Part shown: piece after piece, positions 54,908-63,349 of the stretch
Layout of the letters: the number at the start of each line of letters is the position of its first letter
Numbering within the stretch: the first letter of the stretch is position 1
Source: Niabella drilacis
GTDB taxonomy: Bacteria; Bacteroidota; Bacteroidia; Chitinophagales; Chitinophagaceae
Direction: 5' to 3'
Assembly: GCF_900101395.1 (NCBI RefSeq)
Contig: NZ_FMZO01000006.1
Coordinates: 274,210-338,209 of the forward strand
DNA length: 64,000 nucleotides
Notes under the pieces: generated by a model
Seen by the model: the letters and a program-made list of their open reading frames with translations, nothing else
Told to the model about the DNA's origin: nothing
Databases searched by the model: none
Made by a program: the position numbers and the translations under genes

Positions 54908-57853
54908 TTATTCTGAAATTAAGGGTACAAGAATATCTTTTTGGCCATCGTCCCGGGACACATCACTTTCCGGGTTAACATCATCGGGCTTAAACCAGGT
55001 ATCTTCTTTATCATAAACGGTAAAGGTAGCCGGGCCAACAATCACTTCTACAATTATCTGGCCCTTTATACCCGAGAATCCGCCACTGAGCGCGCCCATC
55101 AGTCCTTTTTCCCTGGTCTGTAATTTTAACTTAGCATCCCAATAGGCTTTTAAAGAAGCTTCCGCCTTTGCTCCAAAATTAAAGTTATAACGGGTCCAGG
55201 GAACGCGCACTTTACCTTTGCCTTCCAGCGTGATACCCAGCTTTACTGTAAATACGCCTTCAATATAAGACTTTTCGGATGGGGTGCTTAAATTTTCCCG
55301 CGTAGTATTAACGGAATTGATCTGGAAGGCCCGGATATTGATATTCAGTTTTCCTTCAAAAACCAGGTTTACTTCAAATTTCAGGTTCAGGTGCTCGCCC
55401 TTAATGCTATTAATACCGGAAATAACCCCGTCAATTACTTTTGCCAGCGGATGGGGTATATACCCGATCAGCTGGTGCAGTTTGATCGTAAGTGCCGCTC
55501 CTATCAGGGGGGAAGCAAACCAGTCCAGGGAGCCCTGCATCCCTACTTTATGGGTTTTGCCGGCAACCAGGGAAGGTTGCATTCCCCAGGCAATTTTCAG
55601 TCCCGTGGAGGGGGCATCTATTTCAAAGGTAAAGGGAACTTTTTTCCGGCGCAATGCGTCACACCCGCTTTCTGTTCCATAGGCAACAACGTTGGCCATT
55701 TTTTTTAACTTATAAAAAATGGAACAGATTTTCCGCAGCCGCTCCGCTAATTCGGCTTCGATCTTTACTACATCCTTATCATTTATTTTGGGATTGAACA
55801 AGCCCAGCTTAAACTTCCCCAATGCAGACTGCTCTGTTGCCAGATCGTACTCCTGCTGGGATATTTCCGTATATTTCTTTCTTGCGGCCTCTACATCATA
55901 GGTTGATAAATTCCCCGAATTAAATCCGAGGGGGGCGTTATAGTTATAGGTCAGCGCTATTTCCCATTGTATATCGGGGAACACCCGTATACGTGCTACC
56001 TGGTTAGGATACCGGCAGGTTGTTACCGGTACGAAATACTGTTGTGCCATTTTCTCCGTTGGCCAAAAATATTTGAAATACCAAAAAATATCGAGTACGG
56101 GGTTCTGCATTGAAGTACCTTCCGCAATAGACCGGTCATAGGTATACGCCAGCTTCAGCGTGAGGGTATCACCCGCCACTTCATAGTCCTGGTCCGTTAA
56201 GCCCTGAACCTCTGCTACCGAAACCGGCCGGTATTTTTCCAGCTCACCGGAGGGCTTGGGAACCCCCTTTGCCTCCTGGTCATTTTTATAGGTCTTATCA
56301 TAAACCCCGGCATTTAACAGCGGGGCTTTTGATCCGTTTAACGGTGCAAAAAACGAGGTCGTAAACCGGTTTGCAGAAAAGAAGTCCAGCATGTTTCTGG
56401 ATGCTGACGGCTTCCACTGACCAACGATCCAACCCATTTTAAATACATCTTTTGACGTCTTATGTTCCATTCCATCATTCAATATCCGGTCGCACTTATA
56501 GGAAGCGCCCACATGTATGGGACCTTCCTTTGCCTTTGCGTTCTCTTTGAATTTTGCCGTAACAGTAACACTTTCTTTAGACGCGTCGCCGGCCAGGATG
56601 TCAAACACACGATCTTCGGTGCCGTCCATACCCATACCATATTCGTCAAACACCACCAACGACCTTTCTTTATGCTTTACCTTTATTACCGAATAAGCGC
56701 ATGGGTTATGCTCCCTGTTCCGGTACTGGATATCGCCTATGTACTGGATCATCTCGCTTTTTTCCGACTCAACCCGGGACAGGATCTCCGCGGTTGTTTC
56801 GTACTCCACCAGGATCTCGCTGTTGGGCTGATCCTTGTAGGTTGCAACCGCCTCCACCCCAATTAATTTCTGGTCGTATTGCATCAGGCCGGTACTCGGA
56901 TTCTCTGCAAAATTCCTGAAATCAACAATCGTCCTGGAATCACGTATCAACCCCTCCTTCACTTCAATGATCTCTACTACCGGCACAAAATAGCGCTGTT
57001 TTTTCCCCGGATCGGCGTCGCGCCAGTCCAGGCTTAACGGGAATGTTAAGTTAAGGTAAGTGTTGATATTACCTGAGCTGCCGCTTACGGTTAAGGCCTT
57101 GTTTTTATGTTCCTTTTTAAACAGGTCCAGCTCCTTCAGCCGGTCTTCCAGCTCGTCCGGAGGCTCCAGTGAATCCTTGGTGTAATGGATGCCGCCGGCT
57201 TTATCCTTATCCAGCAAATAAATATTCGCCCGATAATTCCCTGCCCCTGTTACGTAGTCAGGGTACTGGTGCAAACAGATGGTCAGGTTAACAATATCAC
57301 CAAAACGAAAAGGCCGGATGTTCTTATGAAAGTAGGCATATGTGATATTCGGATCCGTATACGGTATAATAAAAAAGTAAAATTCCTCCTCCGGGTTGCC
57401 GGTAAATACCACAACCCGTTGTTTAAACCCGTAATAATAGTTGGTGCCGGCCGGCGAAATGAAGAACTCCGTTCCTTTTTTGTATTGCGTGCCAATACCC
57501 AGGGCCGTTACAGGGGCATTGCTTTCTTTTTTTGCGAGCAGCTCACCTACATCCGGAGCCTTTTGACCAGGGGTACTGCTGCCGCCGCCGGCGCCCCCTA
57601 TATCTGCCCAGAGGCCATTGTAGGTTTTTGAATCGCCGCTGTTGTAATACTGCTCATAAATAAATGCCCATTTCGTCTCCGTTGATACCACAGCGTCGTC
57701 AAAACAACCTGCATCAACATAAAACTTCATCTTGGAGCCGTCCTTTACAGATATGGTATCGCCCCTTTTTACCTCTCCTTTTAAAAGGTGATCCAGGAAC
57801 GGACTACTGGCAACTGTAGTCCTGTCAAATTTGCATTTTATTACCTTGCCCAT
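54908..57853 (-). CDS. Large T6SS-cluster protein of unknown function, candidate effector (981 aa)
   Basis: The protein has no signal peptide and no catalytic motif I can assign. Its N-terminus is soluble (CKFDRTTVASSPFLDHLLKG), a Gly/Ser linker occurs near residue 85-95, the middle is beta-rich with LAYTYDRSIAEG, and the C-terminal third is glycine-rich with alternating hydrophobic strands (LIGAALTIKLHQLIGYIPHP, GKLNINIRAFQIN, NFGAKAEASLKAYWDAKLKL). The gene follows the PAAR-like gene by 4 bases, the usual slot of a cargo effector carried on the spike tip. A membrane-acting or structural role is possible. Confidence 0.65.
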   Translation of the reverse strand: MGKVIKCKFDRTTVASSPFLDHLLKGEVKRGDTISVKDGSKMKFYVDAGCFDDAVVSTETKWAFIYEQYYNSGDSKTYNGLWADIGGAGGGSSTPGQKAPDVGELLAKKESNAPVTALGIGTQYKKGTEFFISPAGTNYYYGFKQRVVVFTGNPEEEFYFFIIPYTDPNITYAYFHKNIRPFRFGDIVNLTICLHQYPDYVTGAGNYRANIYLLDKDKAGGIHYTKDSLEPPDELEDRLKELDLFKKEHKNKALTVSGSSGNINTYLNLTFPLSLDWRDADPGKKQRYFVPVVEIIEVKEGLIRDSRTIVDFRNFAENPSTGLMQYDQKLIGVEAVATYKDQPNSEILVEYETTAEILSRVESEKSEMIQYIGDIQYRNREHNPCAYSVIKVKHKERSLVVFDEYGMGMDGTEDRVFDILAGDASKESVTVTAKFKENAKAKEGPIHVGASYKCDRILNDGMEHKTSKDVFKMGWIVGQWKPSASRNMLDFFSANRFTTSFFAPLNGSKAPLLNAGVYDKTYKNDQEAKGVPKPSGELEKYRPVSVAEVQGLTDQDYEVAGDTLTLKLAYTYDRSIAEGTSMQNPVLDIFWYFKYFWPTEKMAQQYFVPVTTCRYPNQVARIRVFPDIQWEIALTYNYNAPLGFNSGNLSTYDVEAARKKYTEISQQEYDLATEQSALGKFKLGLFNPKINDKDVVKIEAELAERLRKICSIFYKLKKMANVVAYGTESGCDALRRKKVPFTFEIDAPSTGLKIAWGMQPSLVAGKTHKVGMQGSLDWFASPLIGAALTIKLHQLIGYIPHPLAKVIDGVISGINSIKGEHLNLKFEVNLVFEGKLNINIRAFQINSVNTTRENLSTPSEKSYIEGVFTVKLGITLEGKGKVRVPWTRYNFNFGAKAEASLKAYWDAKLKLQTREKGLMGALSGGFSGIKGQIIVEVIVGPATFTVYDKEDTWFKPDDVNPESDVSRDDGQKDILVPLISE

Positions 57854-57857
57854 GAGG

Positions 57858-58334
57858 TTAGTTTATATTTAAATGTTCATAGGGATCTTTCTGGTTCATT
57901 TGTTTCATATTCACCAGGGGATTGACCTGCGCCTGCAACTCATCGTCCGCATTTTCCATATTCTTCTTTGTGGGCTGTCCTATTTGCCCGCTTTTGATGA
58001 TCTCTATACAGGCCATACCGGCCACCGCACAGGTAGCTTTACAATCTTCCACCAGTACATAGCCGCCCGGGGGATCGTATTTTTCCTTTTCATAGTAGCC
58101 CTCCCATTTTGTGATACTGGGTACACAAGGGTTATTATTCATTTTTTTACAGGAACCAAAGGTCTTGTTCTGAAACGGGATACCGATATCCTTATGCGTG
58201 GCCAGTAATTTTTCACGCCCCTCTTTATCATTGGCATACCATTTCTTATGGGTAAGCACGGCCAGCTTATCCGGTGTGGTACCATACTGGCATTTACAAA
58301 GTGCCCCGTGAACCACTTTTTCTTTTTGTGCCAT
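57858..58334 (-). CDS. DUF4280 PAAR-like protein
   Basis: It probably caps the VgrG spike of the T6SS and carries an effector. The 158-residue protein matches the DUF4280 PAAR-like pattern: VVHGALCKCQYGTTPDKL, FGSCKKMNNNPCVPSITKW, and EDCKATCAVAGMACIEIIKS. The many cysteines suggest metal binding at the tip. It is 4 bases upstream of the 981-residue candidate effector. Confidence 0.85.
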   Translation of the reverse strand: MAQKEKVVHGALCKCQYGTTPDKLAVLTHKKWYANDKEGREKLLATHKDIGIPFQNKTFGSCKKMNNNPCVPSITKWEGYYEKEKYDPPGGYVLVEDCKATCAVAGMACIEIIKSGQIGQPTKKNMENADDELQAQVNPLVNMKQMNQKDPYEHLNIN

Positions 58335-58384
58335 ATTCCTTTTTTTTCATTTGTTAACGATCTTTTTTATAGTATCCATTGTAT

Positions 58385-59269
58385 TCAGACCTGGTACATT
58401 GTAAACTCAACCTTCCGCACCGGTATTGTCGTGTTCTTTCCCTCCTTTTGGTAAACTTCCAGTAATGCCCGGGTATGCATAGCAAAATGATATTCTTCAT
58501 CCAGGTCAAAATCCACGTTTACCTTTACAAAACAGGGTATTCCCTTTTTGTTTTCCGGAAGCAGCGCTTCCGGTGCTTCCTGCTCTTCTGAAGTAAACTG
58601 TACCATGATAGATCCATAGGCTGTTATCTCCGGGATGATCTTCTGCACGCCCGTAAACCGCACCGGGGCTTTATAGGGGATCACGGATAAATACAGGTCT
58701 GCCGGTTGCTCCAGTTTTTCGGTGTAAGCCATGTATTTGGGATGAAAAAACAAATTCCAGAACAGATCATATTTCATGGACCGTTGCACCAGGGAAGGAG
58801 TTCCTATTTTTTTGTCTGCCGCCCTGATAAAATCATCCACAACCGGCCCGCCATATTTATCCAAAAGCTGTTGCCGGTTGGTCTGCCATCGCTTTAAGAT
58901 CGCCGGGTGATTGATAATACCTGTTACCTGCCGGCCCCACCCGTTAATTACGGTCTCTACCGGGTACAGAGCGCGGGAAACGGCTGCTCCAAAACGCTCA
59001 CTGATGGTATCCGGCTCATGCCGGTTAAAATAAACCTGCTGCTTGTTCAGCCGCAATACCCATCCCAGCTCATGCTCGGCCAGGTTTACCGTTGCTTCAT
59101 AATCGACCCGCTTATCCGGCTGCGTTGCTGTTCCCTGGTAGTATTTTACCGCTACCCCATAATGCCTTTCCCCTACCCCTTTTGGCAGGGAAATAAATTC
59201 ATTCTTTTTATGTCGTGTACTGGTCAAATCGAATAATAGTTCTTGTTTAAAAGCACACACGCCCCGCAC
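58385..59269 (-). CDS. T6SS effector-cluster protein of unknown function
   Basis: The 294-residue protein lacks a signal peptide and any recognised domain. It is rich in aromatic and charged residues, with NGWGRQVTGIINHPAILKRW and DLFWNLFFHPKYMAYTEKL in the middle and a beta-rich C-terminus (FVKVNVDFDLDEEYHFAM). The start is uncertain: GTG 59269 or GTG 59260, both overlapping the previous gene's end (59247). Its place before the PAAR-like gene suggests an adaptor, chaperone or cluster-specific structural role. Confidence 0.6.
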   Translation of the reverse strand: MRGVCAFKQELLFDLTSTRHKKNEFISLPKGVGERHYGVAVKYYQGTATQPDKRVDYEATVNLAEHELGWVLRLNKQQVYFNRHEPDTISERFGAAVSRALYPVETVINGWGRQVTGIINHPAILKRWQTNRQQLLDKYGGPVVDDFIRAADKKIGTPSLVQRSMKYDLFWNLFFHPKYMAYTEKLEQPADLYLSVIPYKAPVRFTGVQKIIPEITAYGSIMVQFTSEEQEAPEALLPENKKGIPCFVKVNVDFDLDEEYHFAMHTRALLEVYQKEGKNTTIPVRKVEFTMYQV

Positions 59270-59978
59270 TGGCGGTTACGGTACATTTTTTTACCGGCAC
59301 CAGCATACGGTTCGCGATCTTATTCTTTACCAAGCGTCGCTCCCGCGTATCACTCACACCGGTAATGATGTATTTCCTTGTCTTATCCCAGCCAAAAAAA
59401 GCCCCGTTAAAAAAGCGATCTGCTTTTACAAACCGGTTGGTCTTCTTATTGATCCGGTATAAAGCATAAATATTATTGTCTGCAGACGACCCCTCTTTAT
59501 CGGCCAGTAATATTTCGGGCACGCCATCCCCGTCAATATCATAAATATAAAGGGCTTTTGCCGTCATGCCGCCATATCGTTCCTTTGTATAGGATACATG
59601 ACTATTATCGGTGAATCCCGTTGCATCACAACGTTCATATACCTCGGAGTAATCCGCACCGGAAGAAAGAAACGGTGTCAACTCAAAATAGGCCTCCAGC
59701 GTTTTATAAAACGATCCGGGGAACAACGTGCTTTCATTTAATGCGGTAACAACCAGGGAGCCATCATCCGGGTTCTTCTGATACCGGAATCTCAGCACAC
59801 ATTTTTTATCCGCAAGATTCAATACCCATTTTTGTATAAATGCGGAAGGAAGCGTATCCTGCCGGCCGGCGCCGGGTGCGTTCCGGCGTGTTATATTCCC
59901 TGCAGTACTACCCGCCGGTGCTTTCTGAAAAAGGAAACACAAAAATACCAGGGAGCATAGTTGGATCAATCGTTTCAT
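59247..59978 (-). CDS. Secreted protein, candidate immunity partner of the lysozyme-like effector
   Basis: The 243-residue protein has a signal peptide (to about 22) and a calcium-loop-like motif YDIDGDGVPEILLADKEGSS, resembling FG-GAP/VCBS-type domains. Proteins with such loops include inhibitors of peptidoglycan-cutting effectors (XAC2610-type), although homology is not established here. It starts 3 bases after the lysozyme-like gene, where an immunity gene is expected, and its periplasmic location is right for protecting against a cell-wall enzyme. Confidence 0.65.
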   Translation of the reverse strand: MKRLIQLCSLVFLCFLFQKAPAGSTAGNITRRNAPGAGRQDTLPSAFIQKWVLNLADKKCVLRFRYQKNPDDGSLVVTALNESTLFPGSFYKTLEAYFELTPFLSSGADYSEVYERCDATGFTDNSHVSYTKERYGGMTAKALYIYDIDGDGVPEILLADKEGSSADNNIYALYRINKKTNRFVKADRFFNGAFFGWDKTRKYIITGVSDTRERRLVKNKIANRMLVPVKKCTVTASAGRVCF

Positions 59979-59981
59979 GCG

Positions 59982-61262
59982 CTAATCTTTAACATTGCCG
60001 ATCCGTTCATTATAATTAAAGCCAAGGCTGTTTAGCCGGTTGATCCGGAGCAGGTCCTTTGCATCAATACCGGTAATATAATGACCTCCGTTATAGAGTT
60101 TGATCAGTTCTGCATCCAGGATCGATTTTTCGGAATCACCCGAAGCCGTATCCGGCATATAACTGCCAAAGGATGAAAATTCACTGATCGTGCTGGGGCA
60201 GGTCTTATAGGTAATCAGTCCTTCCTGCTGCGAAAAGGAAGAGAGTTTCTTCACTCCTTTAAAAAGCTTATTGAACTGTGCAACAGCCGCCTTCACCTTT
60301 TCGGGGATCTTCCGGGTCATTTTTATTTCAATGTTCTTCTTCCAGTTCCATATATAATCGGGATGCTTATCCAGGTCCTCCAGCCAGGCTGCATCAGCTT
60401 TTGACAGGGAGGCCTTGTCTCTTTTTTCGGCCGCAAAATCGATCTGTCCCACACCCCATCCATCGGGGAAGCCATAGTTGGGCATCCCCTTACTTTCTAT
60501 ACCCCGGCCGGAAGGTCCGTAACCGGCTTCCACTTTTTTTGTTTTTCCTTTCACTTTTGCTTTTACATATTCGGGATCCCAGAACTGGCGGGCCACTGTA
60601 ACCTCCTCACTCCCGGATTCGCTTACAATGATCTTAAATACAAACCAGTACTTTGAAAGGTATTGCTGGCTTATAAGGTAATCCTTTACTGTTTTTTTCA
60701 GCGGGTTCCTGCCTCTTATATAAAAAACAAACTTTTTTATCAGCGTTCTTCCATCCCCTCCGTACGCTTCAACCGTTGCTGTTCCGCCACGGAAAATGCC
60801 CCCGAAGTCTACATCCCAGCTCGTCGTTTGACCTGCAGCGGCCTCTTTGAATATGCTTTGGCCGGAGCCGGACCCTGCAGGAAAATAATCCACATCCTTA
60901 CGGTCAAACGGCAGTTCGGACGCTTTAAAGACAAATTCCGTCTTCAGCCGGAACAGTATCTTCTTATAATTATACTCTTTGCCGATAGTGAGCGCGATTC
61001 TCAGTTTGGGCATCTCCGGCTTTTCGGTGATGAACACATAGGCGCCCTCCTTAATTTCGGTATTATTATCAAATACCTGTATTAAAAAGGTAAGGTCGCT
61101 TGCAGGGGCCGGTTCCGGATCACCATGCGTTACACCCTCTTCCGCGCCTTTTTCCCGGATCTCCCTGTTTGCATACGCATTGATATTTGCCCCGGAAAAC
61201 ATAGCATGATTTCCGTGGGTAACCTTTGTGTACGTTCCTTTTACAATCCGCGTCCTGCTCAT
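59982..61262 (-). CDS. T6SS candidate effector with lysozyme/transglycosylase-like domain
   Basis: The 426-residue protein starts with the tag segment MSRTRIVKGTYTKVTHGNH (1-19), continuing to about residue 57, shared with the metalloprotease gene. The middle (60-190) is beta-rich. From about 200 a lysozyme-like domain follows: WFVFKIIVSESGSEEVTVAR with candidate catalytic Glu215, then NYGFPDGWGVGQIDF (262-276), the counterpart of the GxMQ motif, and IWNWKKNI. It would cut glycan strands of peptidoglycan in a target cell. There is no signal peptide, as expected for T6SS cargo. Confidence 0.75.
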   Translation of the reverse strand: MSRTRIVKGTYTKVTHGNHAMFSGANINAYANREIREKGAEEGVTHGDPEPAPASDLTFLIQVFDNNTEIKEGAYVFITEKPEMPKLRIALTIGKEYNYKKILFRLKTEFVFKASELPFDRKDVDYFPAGSGSGQSIFKEAAAGQTTSWDVDFGGIFRGGTATVEAYGGDGRTLIKKFVFYIRGRNPLKKTVKDYLISQQYLSKYWFVFKIIVSESGSEEVTVARQFWDPEYVKAKVKGKTKKVEAGYGPSGRGIESKGMPNYGFPDGWGVGQIDFAAEKRDKASLSKADAAWLEDLDKHPDYIWNWKKNIEIKMTRKIPEKVKAAVAQFNKLFKGVKKLSSFSQQEGLITYKTCPSTISEFSSFGSYMPDTASGDSEKSILDAELIKLYNGGHYITGIDAKDLLRINRLNSLGFNYNERIGNVKD

Positions 61263-61272
61263 AACTGGCCTG

Positions 61273-61995
61273 TTAAATCCGCTGCGGCGGTCCCTCCCTG
61301 TACTCTTTTAAAATCCTGCCTGTGCCGCCGTCTAAGATATATATCTGCTGATAAGGCTCGCCCCCCTGCGCGTCTGCCACCCATCGCAGGTTCCAGACAT
61401 CTGCTTTATAGGTACTGTCATACCCTCTACGAAGACGACCTGTCTTTGCAAAATCAACTTTATGCGCCTTGCCAAAGGCGATCACTTTTTCCAGTGAAAA
61501 CGGGAAAGAGGCGTCTTTGTCAACTTCCTCCGTAATCTTTCCTGTACTATCAAACTTCTGCCATTTCCCGATCTCCAGCGCCGTTGAAAAATAGTACGCA
61601 ACGCTGATCTGCCGGCCGTTCCGGTCAAACTGGCAGGCGGTACGGTAGCCATCGGGCCGCTCTTCAATGCGGGTGTATGATTGTACCCATTGTTTATTAA
61701 AGGTGTCGGAAGGCGCCTGCTGGTCCGGCATATAATATTCGGAAACCTCCACACCCTCTTTTGTGTGATACCCTTCGTAATCGGGGTTCTCTTTCAGCTT
61801 TTTTGCATATGCATCAACATCAAAACTTTCCATATCGCTTTTTTTTTGCCGGCGGTCTTCCTGGTGCCGGGGTAGCGTATCGTTCTTCACCTTTTTATCC
61901 TGCCCGTTGCAGGTCGCATTGAAACCACAGATCACCAATAAGAAAACTAATTGAAATGCTATGGTAACTTTGTATGAAGCAGATCCCATTGCCAT
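61273..61995 (-). CDS. Secreted protein, candidate immunity partner of the metalloprotease effector
   Basis: The 240-residue protein has an N-terminal hydrophobic export segment (LVFLLVICGFNATC) and a hydrophilic body with GYHTKEGVEVSEYYMPDQQA and a C-terminal IYILDGGTGRILKEYREG that recalls PepSY-like or beta-sheet modules. No family is assigned. Its start (ATG 61995 or 61989) overlaps the end of the metalloprotease gene, so the two are translationally coupled, as typical of effector-immunity pairs. It is followed by the lysozyme-like gene after 10 bases. Confidence 0.65.
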   Translation of the reverse strand: MAMGSASYKVTIAFQLVFLLVICGFNATCNGQDKKVKNDTLPRHQEDRRQKKSDMESFDVDAYAKKLKENPDYEGYHTKEGVEVSEYYMPDQQAPSDTFNKQWVQSYTRIEERPDGYRTACQFDRNGRQISVAYYFSTALEIGKWQKFDSTGKITEEVDKDASFPFSLEKVIAFGKAHKVDFAKTGRLRRGYDSTYKADVWNLRWVADAQGGEPYQQIYILDGGTGRILKEYREGPPQRI

Positions 61996-63347
61996 TTATA
62001 TAATTGTTTTACCTGTATATTCGTTTTAGCGGAATAATAATCCATCACATTATCGGTCGTATATTTCTTAAAGGTATACTTGCTCGGATTCAGGAATGTA
62101 TGCCAGAACCCGATACAGTGCAGGATTTCATGCGTTATAGTACCTTCATCCACCCGCGATGACGACCTTGTTTCCACTGCTGTTTTCTTTTTGTCAAAAA
62201 TTAAAATACTGTGTCTTTTGCCACTCTTCTGCAACTTTCCCTCGGGAATATCTTCTGAATGTCCCAGCACCCATCCCTTGCCGCCGCAGGCCTCCACAGA
62301 GCAGGCATCCGGCAAAAAGAAAACCCTGAAAAAGGAATCAAAAGTTTTGCCAAACGGCTTTCCTGCTTTATTGGTGTTCCCCTGCAACATCTGGTTCAGG
62401 TAATCCAGCAGATTATCGGGTCCGCCTTTTGCATAATTGTTATACCATTCTTCAAAATCATAGTTCTCCCGGAGGATCAACGAGGTATGCTGCACTTCTA
62501 CATTCACATAGGCCTGCCGCATAAATTTTTTCAGCAATGCCTCCTCCCCGGTTACCGAAGCTTTCTTTTGGGGGCATTGAACCTTGATAAACAATACCCT
62601 GATATGCTTTTGAAATTTCTTATGGTTCCTTTTAACTACCACCCTGCCTGCCAGCTCCCTGCTCTCACCTTTTATTGCGTATACGTTTATTTTCTGATCC
62701 GTTTCAAACTCCCCCTTACACTTTATTTCAATGGCCATGGGTACTTCATGTTTGCCTTTCTGAACCGGGATGGCTGCAGACAATAAAACATCAAAGTAGT
62801 CCTGGTTCCATTCCAGCTCATATTTTTCAGGTTCCTCCTCTACTTCAACCTTCAGATTCAGCCTGGCCGTGTAATTAGGCAGCAGGGATAAAAAGGGAAT
62901 GGAATAAATAAACGGATATTTACCATTCATTTTCCAGGGAACAGAAAAGCGGTCAAACTCCATTACAAAATTGTCATACACCTTTGTATCCTGGTTAAAC
63001 TGGTCTGAGCAATAATCAAAAGTCCCGTCGGCCCTCTTCTTATAGGAAATATTTCCCAAAATATCCCGGTACCAGGTGTCACCCTTTGCCCCGGTATCGC
63101 CCTGTCTTACCCAATCAAAACCAAACTCCCCATCGTACCTGTTATGCGGGCGAAACTGCACAATGCATTTGGCCCGGAGGTCCTGCGCCGGCGGATCTTC
63201 AGGATCACCATAGTATACACCTTCATCCTCTCCTTTTTCTTTTACCACATCACCGGCAAAAGAGTTAATGTTTTCCCGGGAATACATGTTGTGATTCCCA
63301 TGCGTGATCTTTGTATAGGTACCTTTTACAATTCTTGTTCTGCTCAT
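61959..63347 (-). CDS. T6SS candidate effector with metzincin-like zinc metalloprotease domain
   Basis: The 462-residue protein starts with MSRTRIVKGTYTKITHGNH, the tag segment shared with the lysozyme-like gene, and has no signal peptide. A beta-rich middle (about 60-270) leads to a C-terminal domain with the zinc motif HEILHCIGFWH (406-416), fitting HExxHxxGxxH, and a Met-turn-like NVMDYYS (433-439). This is the metzincin arrangement (matrixin/astacin/serralysin superfamily). It would degrade a protein in the target cell. It begins 2 bases after vgrG. Confidence 0.8.
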   Translation of the reverse strand: MSRTRIVKGTYTKITHGNHNMYSRENINSFAGDVVKEKGEDEGVYYGDPEDPPAQDLRAKCIVQFRPHNRYDGEFGFDWVRQGDTGAKGDTWYRDILGNISYKKRADGTFDYCSDQFNQDTKVYDNFVMEFDRFSVPWKMNGKYPFIYSIPFLSLLPNYTARLNLKVEVEEEPEKYELEWNQDYFDVLLSAAIPVQKGKHEVPMAIEIKCKGEFETDQKINVYAIKGESRELAGRVVVKRNHKKFQKHIRVLFIKVQCPQKKASVTGEEALLKKFMRQAYVNVEVQHTSLILRENYDFEEWYNNYAKGGPDNLLDYLNQMLQGNTNKAGKPFGKTFDSFFRVFFLPDACSVEACGGKGWVLGHSEDIPEGKLQKSGKRHSILIFDKKKTAVETRSSSRVDEGTITHEILHCIGFWHTFLNPSKYTFKKYTTDNVMDYYSAKTNIQVKQLYKWQWDLLHTKLP

Positions 63348-63349
63348 GG

